Of a stretch of DNA of 5,929 nt, positions 1 through 5,126 are shown in pieces; position 1 is the stretch's first letter; each line of letters begins with the position of its first letter. The stretch is from Desulfobacteraceae bacterium (lineage in GTDB: Bacteria > Desulfobacterota > DSM-4660 > Desulfatiglandales > Desulfatiglandaceae): positions 982,123 through 988,051 of the forward strand of contig CP070700.1 of NCBI GenBank assembly GCA_020349865.1. Reading direction: 5' to 3'. Both the position numbers and the translations under genes were made by a program. Under the pieces are notes generated by a model. It made no database searches, had not been told where the DNA came from, and saw nothing but the letters and a program-made list of their open reading frames with translations.

Positions 1-3
1 TAT

Positions 4-80
4 GATAACGTATGTTTTATGAGTCAAGCCTTTGGAATTGCTCACTCAACACTTAGTCCCGAGTGAATAAATACGTTATC
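4..80. repeat. Perfect 10-bp inverted repeat GATAACGTAT / ATACGTTATC
   Basis: GATAACGTAT at 4-13 is the exact reverse complement of ATACGTTATC at 71-80, with 57 bases between. Inside this interval TCACTC (42-47) and GAGTGA (61-66) form a smaller hairpin. The pair could be two half-sites of a dimeric regulator that loops DNA, or the outer stem of a structured RNA. A 10-bp perfect pair at this distance is not expected often by chance, but the role is unknown. Confidence 0.6.
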
Positions 81-104
81 GAATTTATGAATCGAGGGAC
101 TAAG
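52..104. repeat. Perfect 9-bp inverted repeat CTTAGTCCC / GGGACTAAG, interleaved with the 10-bp repeat
   Basis: CTTAGTCCC at 52-60 is the exact reverse complement of GGGACTAAG at 96-104, with a 35-base spacer. Its left arm lies inside the loop of the 4-13/71-80 repeat and its right arm lies outside, giving an A-B-A'-B' order. As RNA this would be pseudoknot topology. As DNA it would be two overlapping cruciform or operator pairs. No known RNA family is recognised. Confidence 0.55.
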
Positions 105-200
105 CTGTTCATGATTGGTTTAAGAATTAAGTGTCAGGCGTACGGCCCTTCCTGTCCTATTTTCAAAGAGCTAAAGTGTTACGATTAACCAATAAGTGAG

Positions 201-233
201 GGAAAGTCTTCTATTCTATGTACCACACTTTCC
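201..233. repeat. 7-bp inverted repeat (possible 3' hairpin of the operon transcript)
   Basis: GGAAAGT at 201-207 pairs perfectly with ACTTTCC at 227-233 across a 19-base loop. It starts 22 bases beyond the flavoprotein stop codon on the minus strand, where a transcript end would be expected. The minus-strand sequence after the stem (CTCACTTATTGG) has no run of T, so it does not look like a normal intrinsic terminator. It could be an mRNA-stabilising hairpin or chance. Confidence 0.3.
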
Positions 234-255
234 AGTCTGGGGCAGGAAATAAGCT

Positions 256-1557
256 TCAACTCATTTTTGTCCACTGGGCCGCGGATCTGCCAGCAACCCA
301 GCCGGTAGAAAAGGCGGCTTGCAGATTATAGCCGCCGGTGTCCGCATCCACGTCCAGCACCTCTCCCGCAAAATAAAGGCCTTTCACAATACGTGATGCC
401 ATGGTATGCGGGTCAACCTCTCGCGTATTCACCCCGCCGGCAGTGATGATTGCCTCTTCAAACGGGCGGTATCCCTTAACCTTCAGGCGAAAGTCCTTTA
501 GCCACATCCGCAGTCGCTTACGCTCCTGTCCCGTAATCTGGTGTACAACCTTGCTTGCAGTTATATCTACCAGAGCAATGCAAACCGGGATTAACTTTCG
601 GGGTAATAGCCCTTTGAGAAACCTTTGAAATTGCCGTTTTCCATGTTCAGCTAATTCCCGGAGAAGACGGGCATCCAATTTGCGATCATCCAGGGCAGGC
701 TTGAGATCAATGGAAAGGCTTACACTCTTCCCAAGACGCAAGGCGTCCACTATCTGCTTGCTCTGGGAGAGGATCACGGGCCCGGAAACACCAAAGTTGG
801 TAAAGACCATTTCGCCAAATTTTTCTGCTCGTTTTTTCCCGTCAATCAATACACTGACCTTCACATTGCGAAGGCTAAGATCCTGCAGCCTCAGGGCAAT
901 GTCGCTTTCCGTTTCCAATGGAACCAATGCCGGTCGGATTTGAACTATGCTGTGTCCGGCTGATTCGGCCAACCGATACCCATCGCCCGTTGACCCGGTC
1001 TTAGGATAAGACGCGCCGCCAGTGGCAATGATAAGTGCATCCGCGCCATAAGAGCTGACAGCAGGGCTCTGCCCGTTTGGGAATTTCCCTGTACGGGAAG
1101 GTGCTCCTGACACCTGCACTCCGACAACCTGTCCTCCTTTTACATATAACCGTTCCACGGCTGATCTATGCAGTAGTTTCACGCCAAGTTTGCGAACCCA
1201 TTGTATCAGGGCATCCACCACTGCCTGTGCCTGGCCATTTGCTGGAAAAACTCGGCCGCCGCGTTCGGTAACCGTGGGAACCCCGAGTTCTTCAAAGAAA
1301 GCCAGGAGCTCTGAGGTAAAAAACTGGGAAAAGGCCTGACGAAGAAACCGTCCATTGGGTCTGAAATGTTCGATAAACTGGGGCAGGGGGGTCATATTTG
1401 TTAAGTTGCAACGTCCCTGACCCGTGATACGCAGTTTGCGCCCCGGACGATCCATCTTTTCGAGAAGCAGGGTTTCTGCTCCCAGTTTGGCGGCCTGTCC
1501 CGCTGCAATCAAACCGGCAGGGCCGCCTCCGACCACGATTACCCGACGCTCACTCAT
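256..1557 (-). CDS. NAD(P)/FAD-dependent oxidoreductase, HI0933/YhiN (BaiN-like) family flavoprotein
   Basis: This is a 433-residue soluble flavoprotein of the HI0933/YhiN family, close to the family's usual length of roughly 400-420. A dinucleotide-binding Rossmann motif, GGGPAG, sits at residues 10-15, after a hydrophobic strand and before the acidic E33 expected to contact the FAD ribose. Family signatures follow: GRKLRITGQGRCNLTN (39-54), GGASYPKTGSTGDGY (180-194), EEAIITAGGV (367-376), and the C-terminal FAD-binding block around GLYFAGEVLDVDADTGGYN (393-411). Members are predicted reductases or dehydrogenases. Clostridial BaiN is linked to bile-acid dehydroxylation, but the substrate of most members, including this one, is unknown. 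The ATG lies inside the end of the preceding gene (ATGAGTGA, 8-base overlap), and upstream sequence has only weak Shine-Dalgarno character, which suggests translation coupled to that gene. It is the last gene of a three-gene minus-strand operon. The family assignment is firm; the reaction is not. Confidence 0.93.
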   Translation of the reverse strand: MSERRVIVVGGGPAGLIAAGQAAKLGAETLLLEKMDRPGRKLRITGQGRCNLTNMTPLPQFIEHFRPNGRFLRQAFSQFFTSELLAFFEELGVPTVTERGGRVFPANGQAQAVVDALIQWVRKLGVKLLHRSAVERLYVKGGQVVGVQVSGAPSRTGKFPNGQSPAVSSYGADALIIATGGASYPKTGSTGDGYRLAESAGHSIVQIRPALVPLETESDIALRLQDLSLRNVKVSVLIDGKKRAEKFGEMVFTNFGVSGPVILSQSKQIVDALRLGKSVSLSIDLKPALDDRKLDARLLRELAEHGKRQFQRFLKGLLPRKLIPVCIALVDITASKVVHQITGQERKRLRMWLKDFRLKVKGYRPFEEAIITAGGVNTREVDPHTMASRIVKGLYFAGEVLDVDADTGGYNLQAAFSTGWVAGRSAAQWTKMS

Positions 1558-2680
1558 ATACCACTCTTGGCACCTTCTTCAGGAATATTCCACCGGCCTC
1601 AACGACCGATCGGGCGGGCACCGTTTTATCTTTTTTTGCTTTGTATATGGTTCCATCTGTATAAGCCAATGTGGCCACTACAATTACCGCTAAAAACCAG
1701 ACCACAAGTACAGTTACTGCCCTGGGTTGTATGGGGAGGTTCTCTCTGTCAGTCTTCTCCTTTAGGGCCGTTAATGCGCCGAGGGTGCATAGCATCACAA
1801 GCACAGGGATCATGGGGAACTTTGTGGGAACCTCTTCAGGGTCAACATGAATGGGGGTATTATCCACTTGCGCCTGAACCTCCTCCTGAGTCAGCTCAGG
1901 ATAGGTCTCCCGGAGTCGCTGGGCCAGTTCCTCTTTCTTTTTCTCGATTATCCGGGCCTCTTCACGATGGTATGCTGCAGTCGGAGAAGTTGTTGAAGCA
2001 AGGCCCTGGTTAGTCCAAATGAAAAGACATGCATAAACAAATGAAGAAACGCCCAGGGTGGCGAATGAAATCTTAAGCCGACCCATAAAATCATGTGTCG
2101 GAACTATCCTTTCCTGCATTGAAATGTATAATCTTGAGACAAAATTAGCAACAAAAGGCGTTGCAATTAGAAATGGGATCCAAAATATCTCAAGCCACCA
2201 GGGCGTTACCTGTGTCCAACTAACCGGGTCACCAAAGTTATAGTAAAGGCCAAGCACCAAATATGCTAATGCGCCCAGAAGACTCGCCATTGAAAAAATA
2301 ACCCAGAACAGTCCCCATATGGGATTTATTCTTCTTATTTTATTTCTGAAGACGATTGGGAGTGCCCCTGTGACAAGATTAACAAAGATACCGGCCAGGC
2401 AGTAGATAAAAAGAGTTGGGCCATGGTAATTGCCAAGATCAGCCCAGACCGTTCCTCCCCCAAATAGGCTAACCTTGATTCTGTGGACATCACCGCCAAC
2501 GATCAAAACCACAAATGCATGCCCCAATATCTCATGAAAAAATGTGGCAAAACGGGTTGCCAAAATAAGAAGGGAAATCAACAGAAAATCAAGAAAAAAT
2601 ATCTTTCTCCAGGGCATGTGGTCCAAATAGCAAGACTCCAACCGCTCCAATGGATTACCAATAAACCATGGCGTCTTCAA
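1550..2680 (-). CDS. Polytopic M50-like membrane protein with an HEXXGH motif
   Basis: This protein of about 376 residues is an integral membrane protein of unassigned function. Hydrophobic segments lie near residues 27-48, 55-62 (short), 89-110, 121-146, 161-185, 204-223, 288-306 and 321-341. The first helix ends in FFHEILGH (H49, E50, H54), followed by a GGxVHRI stretch and a GGG turn. This layout matches M50B-type intramembrane zinc proteins, except that the metal motif is HEXXGH, one residue longer than HEXXH. NFGD at 148-151, after the fourth segment, could supply another ligand (inference). A hydrophilic, probably coiled-coil segment rich in Glu, Lys and Arg (about 234-285) separates the last two helices from the rest. 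The longest frame starts with TTG at 2680 and overlaps the preceding gene by 26 bases. A TTG at 2626 with GGAG 9 bases upstream, or the ATG at 2617, are plausible shorter starts and leave all helices intact. The 3' end overlaps the flavoprotein start by 8 bases. Confidence 0.8.
   Translation of the reverse strand: MKTPWFIGNPLERLESCYLDHMPWRKIFFLDFLLISLLILATRFATFFHEILGHAFVVLIVGGDVHRIKVSLFGGGTVWADLGNYHGPTLFIYCLAGIFVNLVTGALPIVFRNKIRRINPIWGLFWVIFSMASLLGALAYLVLGLYYNFGDPVSWTQVTPWWLEIFWIPFLIATPFVANFVSRLYISMQERIVPTHDFMGRLKISFATLGVSSFVYACLFIWTNQGLASTTSPTAAYHREEARIIEKKKEELAQRLRETYPELTQEEVQAQVDNTPIHVDPEEVPTKFPMIPVLVMLCTLGALTALKEKTDRENLPIQPRAVTVLVVWFLAVIVVATLAYTDGTIYKAKKDKTVPARSVVEAGGIFLKKVPRVVYE
2624..2639 (-). 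promoter_or_regulatory. Possible internal ribosome binding site and TTG start for the membrane protein
   Basis: On the minus strand GGAG (2639-2636) is followed after 9 bases by TTG (2626-2624), in frame at residue 19 of the membrane protein. The first in-frame TTG at 2680 has only a distant GAGG (about 15 bases away). The actual start may therefore be 2626, which would turn the 26-base overlap with the upstream gene into a gap of 28 bases. The ATG at 2617 is a third candidate but is poorly spaced from the GGAG. Confidence 0.4.
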
Positions 2681-3932
2681 AGATCTGAGCCAATTCCTCA
2701 GGCCCTACCGAACGCGGAGAGAGTTTGATCACCCTGTGCTGGGGAAGAGTTCCACGAACTAATTGAGGGATATCCTCCCGGCTGTAACCGATTGCGTTCA
2801 GTCCATTTGGGATGTTGAGCCGTTTCATAATTTCGATAACCCGATCGGCCAATATCTTGCCCGCATCTTCCAGTTTGGCTCCGGATATGTCTGTCCCCAG
2901 GGCCTCGGCTGCTTGAAGGTGTCTTTCGGGACAGGCTGGTCCCGTAAAACGGAATGCAGCCGGGGCATTCAGGACGACCGCCATACCGTGGGGTACAAGG
3001 GGATGATCATCCGGATAGCCTTCGGCTCGGTATTCCCGTACCATCCCAGATACAGGGTACGACATGCCGTGAGGAAGTGTGACTCCGGCATTTCCAAAGC
3101 CAACTCCCGCAAAAGATGCGGCGAGCAACATCATGCCGCGGGCCTCGTTGTCGTTTGGGTCTTCAACGGCTCGTACAAGATAAATGGCGCCCATGCGCAT
3201 CGCCTCAAGAGACCAGATGTCACTTACCGGATTTGATCCCTGATATGCAGGGCGTAGGATCGGCCGCTCAGGGCGTGGACGTCTATTGAATGGCAAGGCA
3301 GTATATGACTCAATGGCATGTGTGAACACATCCAGTCCGGTGCAAGCGGCGGCCATGGGGGGCAGAGTCTTGGTGTTATCCGGATCAACGATACCAAGTG
3401 TGGGTTTAAGTCGTCTGTGCGCGATGCCCGTCTTCGCATGAATCTCCTCAAGATCAAAGATCGCCACACCAGTAGTCTCACTGCCCGTTCCCGCTGTTGT
3501 TGGAATGGCGAAAAGGGGCTTGAGTTCTCCAGGGATAGGAATGCCCTTTCCAATGGGCGGATTTACATAATCCAGGAAATCAGCGGGATATGTGGCATAA
3601 AGATTCGCCACCTTAGCGGTATCTAATGTGGAGCCGCCCCCAATTGCTACAAACCCGTCAAAGGCATCAGAGTTCGCAAACTCGATAGCCTCCTTTAGGG
3701 ACGTATCGGTTGGTTCTATACGGACACGGTCGAACAGTGAATAGACAATTTTCTCCCGGGAGAGCGATTTGAGGACTGTCTTTACCGGGAGCATCTTGGT
3801 TAAGTTGGGGTCTGTCACGACCATTACTCGTTTCACCCCGAGCTCAGAAAGGTCCATGCCCACCTCTTGGGTCGTGCCCGGGCCGAAGCGGATATTTGAT
3901 GCAGCCATCTCAAAAGCGTAATCGTATTCCAT
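2655..3932 (-). CDS. Hydroxyacid-oxoacid transhydrogenase-like iron-containing alcohol dehydrogenase
   Basis: This 425-residue protein belongs to the type III (iron-containing) alcohol dehydrogenases. From remembered sequence it is unusually close along its whole length to animal ADHFE1 (hydroxyacid-oxoacid transhydrogenase, EC 1.1.99.24). That enzyme couples oxidation of 4-hydroxybutyrate to succinate semialdehyde with reduction of 2-oxoglutarate to 2-hydroxyglutarate, without releasing a free nicotinamide cofactor. Diagnostic segments are DYAFEMAASNIRFG (4-17), the nucleotide-binding GGGST (98-102), PTTAGTGSETTGVAIFD (144-160), RPAYQGSNPVSDIW (227-240) and GFGNAGV.LPHGMSYP (278-293). Expected metal ligands D201, H205, H288 and H315 are all present. 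Length matches the mature mitochondrial enzyme, with no targeting peptide. The ATG at 3932 is supported by AAGGAG 5 bases upstream and by homology starting almost at residue 1. It is the first gene of the three-gene operon. A simple alcohol dehydrogenase acting on another substrate is the alternative. Confidence 0.9.
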   Translation of the reverse strand: MEYDYAFEMAASNIRFGPGTTQEVGMDLSELGVKRVMVVTDPNLTKMLPVKTVLKSLSREKIVYSLFDRVRIEPTDTSLKEAIEFANSDAFDGFVAIGGGSTLDTAKVANLYATYPADFLDYVNPPIGKGIPIPGELKPLFAIPTTAGTGSETTGVAIFDLEEIHAKTGIAHRRLKPTLGIVDPDNTKTLPPMAAACTGLDVFTHAIESYTALPFNRRPRPERPILRPAYQGSNPVSDIWSLEAMRMGAIYLVRAVEDPNDNEARGMMLLAASFAGVGFGNAGVTLPHGMSYPVSGMVREYRAEGYPDDHPLVPHGMAVVLNAPAAFRFTGPACPERHLQAAEALGTDISGAKLEDAGKILADRVIEIMKRLNIPNGLNAIGYSREDIPQLVRGTLPQHRVIKLSPRSVGPEELAQIFEDAMVYW

Positions 3933-3937
3933 GTTTT

Positions 3938-3943
3938 CTCCTT
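3938..3943 (-). promoter_or_regulatory. Ribosome binding site AAGGAG for the transhydrogenase gene
   Basis: On the minus strand AAGGAG (3943-3938) precedes the ATG (3932-3930) with the 5-base spacer AAAAC. It is the clearest Shine-Dalgarno sequence in the window and fixes the start of the first operon gene. Confidence 0.8.
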
Positions 3944-4008
3944 CTGTTTTTCTATTTGCCGGGTTTAAAACCTTCGCATTTCAGGCGAGTGGATTTAGTT
4001 ATGCAAAA

Positions 4009-4030
4009 TGAGCTGACAGAAAATAGCTCA
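4009..4030 (-). repeat. Hairpin TGAGCT-N10-AGCTCA in the operon leader, followed by TTTT
   Basis: The perfect 6-bp arms at 4009-4014 and 4025-4030 enclose 10 bases. On the minus strand the stem is followed directly by TTTTGC, so the RNA would form a weak hairpin plus a short U-tract inside the leader. It could be a weak attenuator or, as DNA, an operator half-site pair. The stem is short and only moderately GC-rich, so a terminator role is doubtful. Confidence 0.3.
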
Positions 4031-4053
4031 GAATCAGAAACAATCGACTTTCA

Positions 4054-4071
4054 GTAGAAATTGGAATCTAC
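4054..4071. repeat. Short inverted repeat GTAGA-N8-TCTAC in the divergent control region
   Basis: The 5-bp arms at 4054-4058 and 4067-4071 are perfect. The site lies about 20-40 bases downstream of the predicted start of the minus-strand operon transcript. That would suit a repressor operator or a small leader hairpin. A repeat this short can arise by chance. Confidence 0.2.
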
Positions 4072-4098
4072 CAGCTTTTAGTAAGTAGAAGTTTTATG

Positions 4099-4127
4099 AG
4101 TATAGGTGGGAGGTATTTCCGTGTCAA
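4099..4127 (-). promoter_or_regulatory. Near-consensus sigma-70 promoter for the transhydrogenase operon
   Basis: On the minus strand TTGACA (4127-4122, 6 of 6 consensus bases) is followed by exactly 17 bases and TATACT (4104-4099, 5 of 6). It is the best promoter match I found in the window, points into the operon and would start transcription near 4093-4092. Its quality suggests substantial basal expression unless a repressor acts. It lies back to back with the plus-strand promoter of the transporter, with 33 bases between the two -35 boxes. Confidence 0.75.
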
Positions 4128-4160
4128 GGTACTGCCATTAGAGACAGGAATGCATAAAGG

Positions 4161-4189
4161 TTGATCAAAACGCCTGAATAGAATATACA
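4161..4189 (+). promoter_or_regulatory. Candidate promoter for the EamA transporter, giving a leaderless mRNA
   Basis: TTGATC (4161-4166, 4 of 6) and TATACA (4184-4189, 4 of 6) are separated by exactly 17 bases. The start codon ATG begins at 4196, only 7 bases after the -10 box, so the first transcribed base would fall at or within one or two bases of the A of ATG. No Shine-Dalgarno sequence precedes that ATG, which agrees with a leaderless transcript. Confidence 0.45.
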
Positions 4190-4195
4190 GCGTCC

Positions 4196-5089
4196 ATGAA
4201 AACACAAGATTTGAAATCTGACACTCTACTTCTTCTCACTGCAATCATCTGGGGATTTGGTTTTGTGGCACAAAGGGCCGGAATGGATCATGTAGGTCCA
4301 TTCACCTTTAACGGCACTCGTTTTGCGTTAGGTAGCTTAGCCATGATACCGCTCCTCATAATAAGCAATAAGCAGAGGCCTTTAACACCAGGCATTCTAC
4401 TGCATATAAGTCCCAAAACGGTAATGCTCGGGGGGGGCTTGGCCGGTTTCGCCCTTTTTATGGGTGCTTCGCTGCAACAGTTTGGGCTGGTCTATACGAC
4501 TGCTGGCAAGGCGGGCTTTATCACGGGACTGTATGTGGTCATCGTGCCCATTATAGGACTTTTCTGGAAACAGCAACCAGGCATGGGTACCTGGCTTGGG
4601 GCAATACTCGCGGCAGTAGGGCTCTATTTTTTAAGCATCACAGAGCAGTTTGCTATCGCCTTCGGGGATCTTCTGGAACTTCTCGGAGCTTTTTTCTGGG
4701 CAGGTCACGTACTGATCATCGGATGGCTCTCACCCCGAATAAACCCCATAAAGCTGGCATTCTTCCAGTATGCCGCCTGTTCAATCTTGAGCCTTGGAAC
4801 GGCGGTCATTTCAGAAGTAATAACGCTCCACGGCCTTTTCCAGGCAGGCATACCCATACTATATGGAGGTCTTATTTCCGTAGGCATTGCGTATACCCTT
4901 CAGGTTGTAGCCCAGAGAGAAGCCCATCCGGCCCATGCTGCAATTATCCTAAGCCTTGAAGCGGTCTTTGCTGCTTTTGGCGGCTGGCTCATCCTGGGTG
5001 AAACTTTATCAATGCGCGGTTTATTTGGTTGTGCGTTAATGCTCGCGGGCATGTTATTATCACAGCTTCGAACTTACATTTTTAGATAA
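4196..5089 (+). CDS. EamA-domain (DMT superfamily) inner-membrane transporter
   Basis: This 297-residue protein has the standard length and two-repeat layout of EamA/RhaT-type drug/metabolite transporters. About ten hydrophobic segments are visible, near residues 9-27, 38-55, 77-95, 103-122, 131-148, 156-176, 186-205, 217-237, 247-268 and 273-290. Family hallmarks are AIIWGFGFVAQRAGMDHVGP (16-35) in the first helix and loop, FNGTRFALG soon after, TTAGKAGFITGLYVVIVPI (101-119) in repeat one, and SLEAVFAAFGGWLILGETL (253-271) in repeat two. Members typically move amino acids, other small metabolites or drugs by proton- or substrate-coupled export. The substrate cannot be read from this sequence. 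The ATG at 4196 is the only start that keeps the whole first helix, yet it has no ribosome binding site; see the candidate promoter just upstream. The gene is divergent from the transhydrogenase operon and convergent with pyrB. Confidence 0.93.
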   Translation: MKTQDLKSDTLLLLTAIIWGFGFVAQRAGMDHVGPFTFNGTRFALGSLAMIPLLIISNKQRPLTPGILLHISPKTVMLGGGLAGFALFMGASLQQFGLVYTTAGKAGFITGLYVVIVPIIGLFWKQQPGMGTWLGAILAAVGLYFLSITEQFAIAFGDLLELLGAFFWAGHVLIIGWLSPRINPIKLAFFQYAACSILSLGTAVISEVITLHGLFQAGIPILYGGLISVGIAYTLQVVAQREAHPAHAAIILSLEAVFAAFGGWLILGETLSMRGLFGCALMLAGMLLSQLRTYIFR

Positions 5090-5096
5090 AGATCCC

Positions 5097-5126
5097 ACTG
5101 AATGTCTACCTTTTTAGTAATTCAGT
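5097..5126. terminator. Weak bidirectional hairpin between the converging transporter and pyrB genes
   Basis: ACTGAAT (5097-5103) and ATTCAGT (5120-5126) are perfect inverted arms around a 16-base loop that contains TTTTT. The right arm overlaps the last codons of pyrB, and the left arm begins 8 bases after the transporter stop. The position suits a shared terminator in the 24-base convergent gap. However, the stem is AT-rich and lacks a proper U-tract in either direction, so termination is uncertain. Confidence 0.3.

Larger units (their letters stand above)
1..255. other. Noncoding region rich in inverted repeats, downstream of the minus-strand operon
   Basis: No convincing gene lies here. 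The longest ATG-started frame I noticed on the plus strand is 25 codons (111-188), without a good ribosome binding site or a recognisable product. The region contains several perfect inverted repeats, listed separately: 4-13 with 71-80, 52-60 with 96-104, 42-47 with 61-66, 114-120 with 187-193, and 201-207 with 227-233. It lies 3' of the flavoprotein gene. No classical GC-rich hairpin plus U-tract is visible for the operon's terminator. On the minus strand TTGACT (27 down to 22) could be a -35 box for a gene to the left, but its -10 would fall at or beyond the window edge. Confidence 0.6.
3933..4093 (-). promoter_or_regulatory. Predicted ~160-nt 5' leader of the transhydrogenase operon
   Basis: If transcription starts just after the strong minus-strand promoter at 4127-4099, the first gene has an untranslated leader of about 160 nt. 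Read on the minus strand it contains GTAGA/TCTAC (4071-4054), TGAGCT/AGCTCA followed by TTTT (4030-4005), a near-palindrome GGTTTTAAACC (3972-3962), and finally the AAGGAG ribosome binding site. No known riboswitch class is recognised. A four-codon ATG frame (3978-3964) is too short to interpret. A nearer, weaker promoter cannot be excluded. Confidence 0.4.

Noticed and set aside
14..24. 11-base direct repeat GTTTTATGAGT, also at 4091-4101
   Set aside because: A few 11-base matches are expected by chance in a window of this size, and the surrounding bases do not match.
1..120. Possible integron attC site or transposon end, given the paired inverted repeats
   Set aside because: No GTTRRRY/RYYYAAC core pair in the right arrangement, no integrase or transposase gene and no target-site duplication visible.
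111..188. 25-codon cysteine-containing frame in the left noncoding region
   Set aside because: No adequate Shine-Dalgarno at proper spacing and no family resemblance; expected by chance at this length.
401..1271. Several open frames on the plus strand and one on the minus strand within the flavoprotein gene
   Set aside because: They are antisense or out-of-frame to a strongly recognisable gene, have low-complexity translations and show no domain or ribosome binding site.
1567..2013. 148-codon plus-strand frame opposite the membrane protein gene
   Set aside because: It is antisense to a coherent polytopic protein whose reading frame overlaps its operon neighbours at both ends. The translation is rich in Pro, Gly and Trp and resembles nothing I know.
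2763..3626. Plus- and minus-strand frames of up to 157 codons inside the transhydrogenase gene
   Set aside because: The real gene covers the entire interval with clear homology; these frames have no recognisable features.
4001..4057. 18-codon frame starting MQNELTEN in the divergent region
   Set aside because: Weak ribosome binding site and acidic low-complexity content. It lies within the predicted leader of the opposite-strand operon, so it is likely chance.
4111..4141. GGGAGG followed by a GTG-started six-codon frame, resembling a leader peptide
   Set aside because: The GGGAGG falls in the spacer of the near-perfect minus-strand promoter, which explains the sequence better, and the frame has no repeated regulatory codons.
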